Source: CBDHDJ01 sp965261645
Lineage (GTDB): Bacteria > Pseudomonadota > Alphaproteobacteria > SHVV01
Direction of reading: 5' to 3'
DNA length: 64,000 bases
NCBI GenBank assembly: GCA_965261645.1
Contig: CBDHDJ010000002.1
Coordinates: 62,001 to 126,000 of the forward strand
Shown here: positions 29,054-36,993 of the stretch, one piece after another
Layout of the letters: every line of letters starts with the position of its first letter
Numbering within the stretch: the first letter of the stretch is position 1
Made by a program: the position numbers and the translations under genes
Notes under the pieces: generated by a model
The model's database searches: none
What the model was told of the DNA's origin: nothing
Seen by the model: the letters and a program-made list of their open reading frames with translations, nothing else

Positions 29054-29239
29054 ATGGCCGTACCTAAGAGGAAAGTGTCGAAGTCGCGCCGTGACATGCG
29101 ACGCTCCCATCAGGCGCTCAAGGCGGTGGGTCACGTGGAATGCCCCAACTGCGGTGAACTGAAGCGTCCTCACCATGTTTGTGCCGCGTGCGGCTACTAC
29201 AAGGGTCGTGAGGTCGTCGAGGTCTCGGAGAAGATATAG
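29054..29239 (+). CDS. rpmF: 50S ribosomal protein L32
   Basis: This 61-residue basic protein starts with the universal MAVPKRKVSKSRRDMRRSH. It retains all four zinc-ribbon cysteines as CPNCGELKRPHHVCAACG. It is followed seven bases later by plsX, the standard rpmF-plsX-fabH order linking ribosome and lipid synthesis. Confidence 0.98.
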   Translation: MAVPKRKVSKSRRDMRRSHQALKAVGHVECPNCGELKRPHHVCAACGYYKGREVVEVSEKI

Positions 29240-29245
29240 GTCTTT

Positions 29246-30340
29246 GTGGTTGTCGATCTCTCTCATGGCCCGCGCGAGGACGCTGGATTGACCTCCTCCC
29301 TGACCATAGCGCTCGACGCCATGGGGGGCGATCGGGCTCCGGAGCTCGTCGTTGAGGGCACTGCTATCGCCCAGAAACGCTATCCCGACGCTCAATTTCT
29401 TCTGGTTGGCGACGAGGCCGAACTCGGGCCCCTGTTCGACCGCTATCCCGCCGTGCGCGATGGGGTCCATGTCCGACACACGGAAGAATCGGTGGGGGAC
29501 GAGGATAAGCCCTCGCAGGCGCTGCGTCATGGCACCCATTCGAGCATGCGCGTCGCGGTCGACGCCGTGCGCGACGGCGAAGCGGCCGGGGTCGTGTCGG
29601 CGGGCAATACCGGCGCCCTCATGGCCATGGCGAAGTTCGTGCTCAAGACTCTGCCCGGCATTGACCGTCCTGCCATGGTTGGATTCTTTCCGACGCGGCG
29701 AAACGAAAGCTGCATGCTTGATCTCGGCGCAAACGTCGACTGCGACGCCAACACGCTGGTGCAGTTCGCCGTAATGGGTGCTGCGTTCGCGCGTATCGTT
29801 CTCGGCATCGCCCGGCCGACGGTAGGATTGCTCAACGTCGGGGTCGAGGAGCTCAAGGGCAACGACGCCGTCAAGACCGCAGGCCAGATGCTCAAGGAGG
29901 CCGACTTGCCGATGGATTTTTTTGGCTTCGTCGAAGGCGACGATCTGGCGGCGGGCACGGTCGACGTCTTCGTCACCGACGGCTTCACGGGCAACGTCGC
30001 GTTGAAAACGGCCGAAGGTACGGCGCGCCTCTACACCAGCTTTCTCGCCTCGGCGTTCCGGCGCTCACTTCTGTCGCGTATCGGTTACTTGTTGGCGAAA
30101 CCTGCGCTCGAATCGCTGCGCAAGCGGGTCGATCCGCGGGTTTACAACGGCGCCGTGTTCGTGGGGCTCAACGGGATCGTCGTCAAGAGCCACGGCAGCA
30201 CGGATGCCATGGGGTTCGCCAGCGCCATCGGCGTCGCGGTCGACATGGCCAAGGGCCGGATCAGCGAGCGTATCGTGGACGATTTTCAGCGCTTCGGCGC
30301 TTCGGCCGCGGGTCCAGAAAATCGCCTCGCCGTTTCCTGA
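29246..30340 (+). CDS. plsX: Phosphate acyltransferase PlsX
   Basis: This 364-residue peripheral membrane enzyme converts acyl-ACP to acyl-phosphate for phospholipid synthesis. Signatures are IALDAMGGDRAPELVVEG, SAGNTGALMAMAKFVLKTLPGIDRPA in outline, ESCMLDLGANVDCD, LLNVGVEELKGND and FVTDGFTGNVALKTAEG. GTG 29246 is used; the family core begins at LTIALDAMGG, so a later start is also possible. fabH follows after three bases. Confidence 0.95.
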   Translation: MVVDLSHGPREDAGLTSSLTIALDAMGGDRAPELVVEGTAIAQKRYPDAQFLLVGDEAELGPLFDRYPAVRDGVHVRHTEESVGDEDKPSQALRHGTHSSMRVAVDAVRDGEAAGVVSAGNTGALMAMAKFVLKTLPGIDRPAMVGFFPTRRNESCMLDLGANVDCDANTLVQFAVMGAAFARIVLGIARPTVGLLNVGVEELKGNDAVKTAGQMLKEADLPMDFFGFVEGDDLAAGTVDVFVTDGFTGNVALKTAEGTARLYTSFLASAFRRSLLSRIGYLLAKPALESLRKRVDPRVYNGAVFVGLNGIVVKSHGSTDAMGFASAIGVAVDMAKGRISERIVDDFQRFGASAAGPENRLAVS

Positions 30341-30343
30341 GTC

Positions 30344-31315
30344 ATGCGGCGTTCCGTCATAACAGGCTGCGGCGCTTATCTTCCCGAACGTATTCTTACC
30401 AATGAAGAGCTCGCCTGCACGGTCGATACCTCGGACGAGTGGATTGTCTCGCGCACCGGCATTCGCGAGCGTCACCTGGCCGCCGAGGGCGAGCTCACCT
30501 CGGACCTTGCTGTGGCCGCGGCACGCGCTGCACTTGGAAACGCTGGTGTCGAGGCCGCGGCGGTCGATCTCATCGTGGTGGCGACATCGACCCCTGATGA
30601 GACTTTCCCGGCCGCGGCCACGGTGGTGCAAGCGGCGCTCGGCATCACCCGTGGGGCGGCGTTCGACGTGCAGGCCGTGTGCTCGGGGTTTATTTACGGC
30701 CTGGCCGTGGTCGACAATTTCATCAAGGTGGGCCAAGCCGATACCGTGCTCCTGATCGGCGCCGAGACGTTTTCGCGCATTCTCGATTGGCAGGACCGCA
30801 CGACCTGCGTTCTGTTCGGAGACGGCGCCGGGGCGGTCGTGCTGCAGGCGTCAGAGGGTGAGGGGACCAACCGTGACCGCGGCATTCTCGCCACGTGTCT
30901 GCATGCCGATGGCCGCAAGCATGACTCGCTCTATGTCGACGGCGGGCCGTCCTCCACGCAAACCGCCGGTCACCTGCGAATGGCGGGAAAAGACGTGTTC
31001 CGCCATGCCGTCACCAACCTCTCGGACGTGATCGGCGAAGCTCTCGACGCCGCGGGGCTCAACGCCACGGATCTCGACTGGATCGTGCCGCACCAAGCCA
31101 ACATGCGAATTCTCGAAGCGACCGCGCGACGGCTGGACCTGCCGTTCGACAAGGTCATCACAACGATCGACCACCACGCCAATACTTCGGCCGCTTCGGT
31201 TCCCCTCGCGCTCGCCGAGGCGACCGGCGATGGTCGCATCAGGCCGGGCCACCTCGTCGCACTGGAAGCGATGGGCGGCGGGTTCACCTGGGGATCGAGC
31301 TTGGTTCGCTGGTAG
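30344..31315 (+). CDS. fabH: 3-oxoacyl-[acyl-carrier-protein] synthase III
   Basis: This 323-residue enzyme condenses acetyl-CoA and malonyl-ACP to start fatty-acid synthesis. The catalytic triad is visible: Cys113 in VQAVCSGFIYGL, His in VPHQANMRI and Asn in HHANTSAASVPLAL. The N-terminal SDEWIVSRTGIRERH is also typical. It lies immediately downstream of plsX and is probably co-transcribed from upstream of rpmF. Confidence 0.97.
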   Translation: MRRSVITGCGAYLPERILTNEELACTVDTSDEWIVSRTGIRERHLAAEGELTSDLAVAAARAALGNAGVEAAAVDLIVVATSTPDETFPAAATVVQAALGITRGAAFDVQAVCSGFIYGLAVVDNFIKVGQADTVLLIGAETFSRILDWQDRTTCVLFGDGAGAVVLQASEGEGTNRDRGILATCLHADGRKHDSLYVDGGPSSTQTAGHLRMAGKDVFRHAVTNLSDVIGEALDAAGLNATDLDWIVPHQANMRILEATARRLDLPFDKVITTIDHHANTSAASVPLALAEATGDGRIRPGHLVALEAMGGGFTWGSSLVRW

Positions 31316-31421
31316 CGCGCTCGAAATCGCCATTTAACTTAAACGTCGCCTCCCATCCCTTTGATATTGACGGATTTCTGTCTCGAAGCTAGGTTTAGGC
31401 ACCAGCGGGGAGAGCGAAATA

Positions 31422-31739
31422 GTGGCAGGGAAGAATACCGTTACGCGCGCCCAACTGAGCGAGGCCGTGTACCAGGAGGTCGGACTATCGCGTAATGAGT
31501 CCGCCGAGTTGGTCGAGTCGGTACTCAAAGAGATTGCCGACAGTCTGGTCAAGGGAGAGACGGTCAAGATCTCGTCCTTCGGCAGCTTCTATGTGCGTGA
31601 AAAAGGCCGACGCATCGGCCGCAACCCCAAGACCGGCGAGGAAGTGCCAATTCTGCCGCGCCGGGTTCTGGTATTCCGCCCCTCCCACGTTCTCAAGTAC
31701 CGCATCAATCAGTCCCTGACGCAGAAGGCCGACTCCTAG
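31422..31739 (+). CDS. ihfA: Integration host factor subunit alpha
   Basis: This 105-residue DNA-bending protein of the HU/IHF family starts at GTG 31422. It has the alpha-subunit pattern TRAQLSEAVYQEVGLSRNESAELV, KISSFGSFYVREKGRRIGRNPKTGEEVPI and RVLVFRPSHVLKYRIN in outline; GRNPKTGE with the following Pro is the minor-groove-intercalating arm. A 106-bp gap before it may hold its own promoter. The MerR-type gene follows four bases later. Confidence 0.95.
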   Translation: MAGKNTVTRAQLSEAVYQEVGLSRNESAELVESVLKEIADSLVKGETVKISSFGSFYVREKGRRIGRNPKTGEEVPILPRRVLVFRPSHVLKYRINQSLTQKADS

Positions 31740-31743
31740 GGCG

Positions 31744-32163
31744 ATGACGGACACCGAGTCCCTGTCCGCCAGCCGGCGGGTCACCAAGTCGCCGGGTGCT
31801 TTCCGCACGATCAGCGAGGTCGCGAGCGATCTCGACGTCCCCCAACATGTGCTGAGGTTCTGGGAAAGCAAGTTTAATCAGGTGCGCCCGCTGAAGCGCG
31901 GCGGCGGCCGGCGCTATTACCGGCCCGAGGATGTCGAGCTGTTGCGTCGTATCCGCAGCCTTCTCTATGACGATGGCTATACGATCAAGGGCGTCCAGAA
32001 AGTGCTCCGGGACAACAATCGCAAAGAGACCACAAGCAAGGCGCCTGGGGCCAAGGCCAAACGAGGCGGCGCACCGCTCGGCGCCAAGGAGCGCGCCCAG
32101 ATCGACGCCGCGGTGAAGGAACTTACGCGCCTCAACAACATGCTGAAGCGGGCGACCCAGTAG
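31744..32163 (+). CDS. MerR-family DNA-binding protein
   Basis: This 139-residue protein has an N-terminal MerR winged helix: FRTISEVASDLDVPQHVLRFWESKF, then the wing RPLKRGGGRRYYRPEDVELLRRI and LLYDDGYTIKGVQKVL. A Lys/Ala-rich linker and a short helical C-terminus follow. It lacks the cysteines of metal-sensing MerR members. Its coupling to ihfA is conserved in Alphaproteobacteria. Targets are unknown. Confidence 0.92.
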   Translation: MTDTESLSASRRVTKSPGAFRTISEVASDLDVPQHVLRFWESKFNQVRPLKRGGGRRYYRPEDVELLRRIRSLLYDDGYTIKGVQKVLRDNNRKETTSKAPGAKAKRGGAPLGAKERAQIDAAVKELTRLNNMLKRATQ

Positions 32164-32348
32164 CGGTCCCGCTGTTTTCACAAATCCACAATTCACGTCG
32201 GATCATCCCACGTTGATCCCATCGGCGGTTGCGCTTTGAACTCGTCGCGGGCGGAGGTAATATCAATCGGCGCCCTCCTCGGGCCGCCGGCGGGCGGAGG
32301 GGTGCGGCTTCACGGGAGGTCGATCTAAGTCTTTGATTTCATTGCTAT

Positions 32349-32426
32349 CGGAGCGTGGCGCAGCCTGGTTAGCGCACCACACTGGGGGTGTGGGGGTCGC
32401 CGGTTCAAATCCGGCCGCTCCGACCA
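32349..32426 (+). tRNA. tRNA-Pro (anticodon GGG)
   Basis: The acceptor arms CGGAGCG and CGCTCCG pair fully, and the discriminator A plus encoded CCA ends at 32426. The anticodon stem CCACA/TGTGG encloses the loop CTGGGGG, giving anticodon GGG. The T-arm GCCGGTTCAAATCCGGC is canonical. The C at position 1 is the bacterial tRNA-Pro hallmark. The deleted oxidoreductase remnant starts about 95 bp downstream. Confidence 0.97.
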
Positions 32427-32520
32427 TTTCTCTTTTCTGAACGTTCAGGCCAAGAGGCCCCGCTTTGGGCCGACAAAGGCGCGCGGACCGCTTCGCCCAG
32501 CCGCGCCGTAAAGGGGCGTC

Positions 32521-32863
32521 ATGTATATCGGCAACCCACTAGAACGCGTTGAAGACAACCGGTTTCTGCGTGGCAGCGGCACCTTTGTCGACGACGTAAC
32601 ATTGCCCGACATGGCGTATGCCGCCTTCGTCCGTAGCCCTCACGCTCATGCGGTGATCCGCGGCATTTCGAGCGAGGCTACGTTGGCGACCCCGGGCGTG
32701 ACCGCGGTCCTGACTGGGGAGGATTGGGCACGTGAAGGACGCGGTGCCACGGCCTGTGTGGGCAATGCCGTGGTCGATGCGCTATGGCATCTCGGCGTCC
32801 GTCACGTCGATATGCCGATGACGCCGGAGAAAGGTCCTCGCGGCGATCACGGCGGCGGGTTAG
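32521..32863 (+). pseudogene. Xanthine dehydrogenase / CoxL-type molybdenum hydroxylase, internally deleted remnant
   Basis: The first 75 or so residues (YIGNPLERVEDNRFLRGSGTFVDDV, FVRSPHAHAVI, PGVTAVLTGED in outline) are the N-terminus of a molybdopterin-binding large subunit normally about 770 residues long. They run straight into the C-terminal segment GNAVVDALWHLGVRHVDMPMTPEK. After that, removing one A from the AAA at about 32829-32832 restores KVLAAITAAG and a TAG at 32861. At least 600 residues, including the whole active site, are missing. The frame as it stands runs on to 32997 with unrelated residues. It cannot be functional. Confidence 0.85.
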
Positions 32864-32917
32864 CGGCCGCCCTGTATCGCCGGCGGGCCGCCCACTTCGT
32901 TCCGGGATACCTTTGCG

Positions 32918-33619
32918 TTGGCCAAGGAACAGATCGCGCTCTCATGGAGCGGCGGCAAGGACAGCGCCATGGTGCTCTACGAGCTTGGGCGGGATGAGCG
33001 CTACGAGGTCGTCTCGCTGCTCACGACGGTGGCCGCGGGGTTTGGCCGCATCAGCCATCATGGCGTGCGGACCGAGCTTCTCGAGCGCCAGGCCATGGCC
33101 GTCGGCGTCCCGCTCAACGTCATCGAGCTGCCGGGCGAGAACGTGACGAACGAGGAGTATGAAGCGTTGATGACGTGCGCGATGCTGGCCTACACCGAAG
33201 GCGGTATCTCGACCGTCGCGTTCGGCGACATCTTCCTGCAGGATTTGCGCGACTACCGCGAGGAAAACCTCGCCAAGGTGGGCATGCGGGCCACCTTTCC
33301 GCTCTGGCAGCGCGATACGCGCGAACTGATCGGGACCTTCATCGAGCTTGGATTCAAGGCCCGTCTCGCCTGTATCGAGCAGGACGCGCTTGATCGCTCG
33401 TTCGCCGGCCGGGCCATCGACGAGGCGTTCGTGCGTGACCTCCCGGGCGACGTCGATCCCTGTGGCGAAAATGGCGAGTTCCACACGTTCGTCTGGGACG
33501 GACCCACCTTCAGCGTGCCGGTTCCGGTCGAGGTGGGTGAGGTCGTCTTGCGCGACGTCCGCTACTTTGCCGATCTGTTGCCGGCGGCCGGCGGCCGGCC
33601 AGACCCCCGGGCGAGCTAG
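32918..33619 (+). CDS. Dph6-related ATP pyrophosphatase (DUF71 family)
   Basis: This 233-residue cytoplasmic protein has an N-terminal PP-loop LSWSGGKDSAMVLYEL. The family core continues with GVRTELLERQAMAVGVPL, ALMTCAMLAYTEGGISTVAFGDIFLQDLRDYREENL in outline, and the C-terminal GENGEFHTFVWDGP. Archaeal and eukaryal relatives amidate diphthine on EF2, but bacteria lack diphthamide, so the substrate is unknown. It starts at TTG 32918; no better start exists before the PP-loop. EamA follows five bases later. Confidence 0.9.
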   Translation: MAKEQIALSWSGGKDSAMVLYELGRDERYEVVSLLTTVAAGFGRISHHGVRTELLERQAMAVGVPLNVIELPGENVTNEEYEALMTCAMLAYTEGGISTVAFGDIFLQDLRDYREENLAKVGMRATFPLWQRDTRELIGTFIELGFKARLACIEQDALDRSFAGRAIDEAFVRDLPGDVDPCGENGEFHTFVWDGPTFSVPVPVEVGEVVLRDVRYFADLLPAAGGRPDPRAS

Positions 33620-33623
33620 GGCC

Positions 33624-34553
33624 ATGACCGACCGGCCCGCCGTCGCGCCCGATCAGGCCGGTCCGACGCCCCGCTATGCGTGGCTGCCGCATTTCTATCT
33701 GATTTGCACTATGCTGTTCTTCGCCGGCGCTATTGTGGTCGGGCGCGCCATCCGCGAGGACGTACCACCTATGGGGCTCGTCTTTTGGCGCAACGTCTTC
33801 GCGCTTATTCTGCTGCTGCCTTTCGTCGCCCAAGCGCTCCGCGCCGAGTGGTACCTTATGGTCCGCCACTGGCGATTGATGGTGGTCATAGGCTTCTTCA
33901 ACGCCATCGGCCAAGCGCTGGTGTACATCGGACTGCACACGACGACCGCGGTGGCGGGTGCGGTCATCAACGCGACGCAACCGGTGCTGATCGTCGTCCT
34001 CGCCTGGTTGATGATCCGTGAGATGCTGAGCCGACGGCAGGGAATCGGGCTCGTGATCGCGCTCCTTGGCGTGCTCGTGATCGTCGCCCGCGGCGATCAC
34101 GACCACTTGCTGAGTCTCCAGTTCGTCATCGGCGACATCTGGATCGAGCTCGCGATGATCAGCTGGTCGGTCTACCAGGTGCTGATCAAGCGAGTTCCGA
34201 GGGAGATGAGTCCCTTCGTCCTGCTTTTCATCCTCACGTTCACGGGCATGGTCGGCCTCGCGCCCTTCTATATCGGTGAGCTCCTGCTCACCGACTGGCG
34301 GGTGGAGTTCAACCTCGTCACCGTGCTCACGATCGGCTACGCCACCATCTTCGTACAGATCCTTGCGGTCGTCTGCCTCAACCTCGGTATCGCCTATCTC
34401 GGGCCCAGCCGGTCGGGCGCGTTCTTCTATCTCATGCCGGTCTTCGCGGGGATTATGGCCATCTTCCTCCTAGGCGAAACGCTCGAGGTCTACCACCTCG
34501 TCGCTTTGGCACTGGTGTTCTCTGGCGTCTATTTCAGCGGCCGCCGGCGGTGA
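33624..34553 (+). CDS. EamA/DMT-family transporter
   Basis: This 309-residue membrane protein has ten hydrophobic segments arranged as two EamA repeats. The first repeat starts at ICTMLFFAGAIVVGRAI and includes GLVFWRNVFALILLLPF. The second contains ELAMISWSVYQVLIKRV and AYLGPSRSGAFFYLMPVFAGIMAIFLLGE in outline. I use ATG 33624; the upstream frame is a shadow of the ATPase gene. It probably exports a metabolite or amino acid, substrate unknown. It may be co-transcribed with the gene before it. Confidence 0.92.
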   Translation: MTDRPAVAPDQAGPTPRYAWLPHFYLICTMLFFAGAIVVGRAIREDVPPMGLVFWRNVFALILLLPFVAQALRAEWYLMVRHWRLMVVIGFFNAIGQALVYIGLHTTTAVAGAVINATQPVLIVVLAWLMIREMLSRRQGIGLVIALLGVLVIVARGDHDHLLSLQFVIGDIWIELAMISWSVYQVLIKRVPREMSPFVLLFILTFTGMVGLAPFYIGELLLTDWRVEFNLVTVLTIGYATIFVQILAVVCLNLGIAYLGPSRSGAFFYLMPVFAGIMAIFLLGETLEVYHLVALALVFSGVYFSGRRR

Positions 34554-34565
34554 AAAAGCCCGGCG

Positions 34566-36008
34566 CTAGAGCGCCGGCTTGTGCTGGCGCCAGGGCTTGG
34601 CGCGCTCGTAATCGGCGGCGGCGCGGAACACCGACACATCGTCGTAAGTCTTGCCGACGATCTGAATCCCGGTGGGGATGCCCGATGAGGCGAAGCCGCT
34701 CGGTGCAGACGCTACCGGCAGCTCGGGGATCAGGTTAAAGGGGTAGCTCAGCTGCCACTGCAGATAGGTATCGCCCGGCCGGTTGGCGTAGGTGAGGGGC
34801 TTGCCGTTGATGCGCAGGCTCGTGTCCTCGATGTCGTGTTCGGCCGAAAGGCCAGGCAGCGCCGTCGTGGGGCAGGTGAAGATGTCGTGGCTCTCGAGGA
34901 TCGGACCGAACGACTGGTACATCTCGCCGCGCACGGCATTGGTCTTGTAAAGCCGCTCGGCGCTGTTCTGCGAGCCGCGCTCCAGCATCACCCGCACATA
35001 GGGGCTGAATTCGTATTTCCAGCGCGGGTAGAGGTGGCCGGCAACGGCCCAGAAGATGCACTCCCAAATCGTCACCGCCGCATCGAGCACGCCCAAGTTC
35101 CAGCCGACATCAACCTCTTCGACCGTGCACCCCAGGCTCTCGAACGCCTTGAGCGCCTCGCGGGTGCTCTTCTGCACCTCTTCGTCGATCTCGAAATAAC
35201 CGAGGTCCATCGAATAAGCGATCTTCCAGCCCTTGATGGGCTCGAGCGTCTCGGGGATTTCGAGCTTGGGCCGGAGCGTGCAGGCGTCATCGGGGTGGGG
35301 CCCGGCGGTGACGTTCTGCATGAGCGCGCTGTCGGCGACGCTCCGCGTCATCGGGCCGTAATGAAGGACCGATTCGCGCGGGACCCCGATATCGAGGGGA
35401 TTGCGCCCGAAAGGTGGGTCGAAGCCGAAGATGCCCGAGCACGAGCAGGGATTGCGAATCGAGCCCGCGCCATCGGTCCCATCGGCGAGCGTCGTCATGC
35501 CGGTCGCCACGGCCGCCGCCGCGCCGCCCGAGGAGCCGCCCGGCGTGTAATCCAGATTCCAGGGATTGCGCGTCACGCCCCATAGCGCGCTCTTGGTGAA
35601 GGGGCCGTGGGCGAACTCGGGTGTCGTCGAGCGCGCGTGCATGATGGCGCCGGCGTCGAGCAGGCGTTGCACGGTGGGCGCACTCTGCTCCGGCAGGTAG
35701 CCCTCGAACGCTTTTGAGCCGCCGGTGGTGATCTCACCGGCCACGGCGTGGAAATCCTTGATGACGATGGGCACTCCTTCCAGGGCGCGCACATCGCCGC
35801 CGTTGGCGTACCGCGTCTCCGCCTCCTTCGCTTGCGCGAGAGCGCGGTCGAAGAACGTATAGGTATAGGTGTTGAGCTTGGGATTGATGGCCTCAGAGCG
35901 GGCGATAACGGCCTGCATGAGGTCAACCGGCGATAGGGTCTTGGCCTTGAACGCGGCGATCGCCTCGCTCGCCGTCATGTAGTGGAGATCGTCATCCCTT
36001 GACGCCAT
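34566..36008 (-). CDS. Amidase (amidase signature family)
   Basis: This 480-residue hydrolase has the Ser-cisSer-Lys machinery. The Lys is in GVPIVIKDFHAV, the cis-Ser in TPGGSSGGAAAAVATGM, and the nucleophile Ser in DGTDGAGSIRNPC. The C-terminal PTGIQIVGKTYDDVSVFRAAADYE is also typical. The start is ATG 36008, with AAGGAGGA seven bases upstream; the frame extends a further 290 codons but those are antisense to the next gene. The amide substrate (indoleacetamide, nitrile-derived or other) cannot be told. It is divergent from the HO-like protein. Confidence 0.93.
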   Translation of the reverse strand: MASRDDDLHYMTASEAIAAFKAKTLSPVDLMQAVIARSEAINPKLNTYTYTFFDRALAQAKEAETRYANGGDVRALEGVPIVIKDFHAVAGEITTGGSKAFEGYLPEQSAPTVQRLLDAGAIMHARSTTPEFAHGPFTKSALWGVTRNPWNLDYTPGGSSGGAAAAVATGMTTLADGTDGAGSIRNPCSCSGIFGFDPPFGRNPLDIGVPRESVLHYGPMTRSVADSALMQNVTAGPHPDDACTLRPKLEIPETLEPIKGWKIAYSMDLGYFEIDEEVQKSTREALKAFESLGCTVEEVDVGWNLGVLDAAVTIWECIFWAVAGHLYPRWKYEFSPYVRVMLERGSQNSAERLYKTNAVRGEMYQSFGPILESHDIFTCPTTALPGLSAEHDIEDTSLRINGKPLTYANRPGDTYLQWQLSYPFNLIPELPVASAPSGFASSGIPTGIQIVGKTYDDVSVFRAAADYERAKPWRQHKPAL

Positions 36009-36194
36009 GCTGTCCTCCTTGGAGTGATGCGGTGGACCGCACCCATATCGTGTGCGGTCATGATAAACGCCATGGTAACTTTCCGCCATCGAGGGTTGCC
36101 CCTGTCTTGGGCGGGGGGCTATTCTTGGTCCCGGGCTGTATGTTTCCGTCCGCTGAGAGGACGGACCAAAGGGATATCCATCGGAGGCATTCTC

Positions 36195-36926
36195 ATGACC
36201 CAAGTACTGGAGAATCTTGGCCGCGCAGACGCGATCCCCCACGAGGCGTTGCTTGGCGAGATCGACAACGAGCTCCAAGATCCTACCCGCAACCGGCCCG
36301 AGCATCCGTTCGTGAAGGCGGTGCAGGACGGCACGGCGACGGTCGACCAGATCGCGGGCTGGACCAATCAGTTCTCGCGCTGGGCGGGGCCATTGATCCC
36401 GGAGATGTATGTCCTCATCGACAAGTGCCCGCCTGATGAGAAGGAGCTGCGTGAGGCCATCATGGAGAATATCGAAGAGGAGGAATCCGGCCTCGCCTCG
36501 GGCACGGCCAACCACATGGAGCTCTGCGCCCATTCGCTCAAGGCGTTGGGCTGGGATGAGGCGCGGCGTGCGCAAGACCCGACGCGCTATGAGACCTGGA
36601 CGCTCAAGCACTGGCTCGAGCTCCTCCTCCATACGCGGCCGTTCTACGAATCGATCATGATGATGTCGTTTGCCATGGAGCGCATCAATCCGAAGGTGTT
36701 TGGCAAGCTCCTGGAGGGTCTGCGCAAGCACTACGACTTTACCGAAGACGATCTGCTGTTCTATACCGTGCACGCCTCGGAAGTGGAGGAAGAGCACGGT
36801 ATGCTCGGCCCGGTGGCCATGGAGCGGTATGCGACTGAACCCGATGTCCAAGATGACGTGCGGTTCGTCTGCCTGCACGGCGCCGATATCTACTACCAGT
36901 TTTATAACGTCTGGAAGTATTATTGA
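36195..36926 (+). CDS. Haem-oxygenase-like fold protein, probable diiron oxidase/oxygenase (TenA/PqqC superfamily)
   Basis: This 243-residue all-helical cytoplasmic protein resembles the iron-containing HO-like enzymes (CADD/PqqC/TenA group). Candidate ligands appear in helices spaced as expected: ENIEEEESGLASGTANHMEL, LELLLHTRPFYESI and YTVHASEVEEEHG, with the last a strong E..E..H pattern. Some relatives cleave or desaturate small molecules using O2. Its substrate is unknown. ATG 36195 is chosen with TCGGAGG upstream; residues before it are non-homologous. A TorT-like binding protein follows 67 bp later and an amidase diverges. Confidence 0.8.
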   Translation: MTQVLENLGRADAIPHEALLGEIDNELQDPTRNRPEHPFVKAVQDGTATVDQIAGWTNQFSRWAGPLIPEMYVLIDKCPPDEKELREAIMENIEEEESGLASGTANHMELCAHSLKALGWDEARRAQDPTRYETWTLKHWLELLLHTRPFYESIMMMSFAMERINPKVFGKLLEGLRKHYDFTEDDLLFYTVHASEVEEEHGMLGPVAMERYATEPDVQDDVRFVCLHGADIYYQFYNVWKYY

Positions 36927-36993
36927 GACGACGGGACGGTAGATTTAGCTGTCCCAGCGTAAACACTATCAGGTAACCAGGGAGGTGCCCCCA

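Noticed and set aside
36130..36194. TPP or guanidine riboswitch upstream of the HO-like gene
   Set aside because: A CTGAGA-like hexamer is present, but the rest of the TPP consensus (CTGAT, GGTAAT) and the guanidine-I core are missing.
36009..36878. 290-codon upstream extension of the amidase frame on the minus strand
   Set aside because: It is antisense to the HO-like protein gene, has no amidase homology, and the amidase has a strong ribosome site at 36008.
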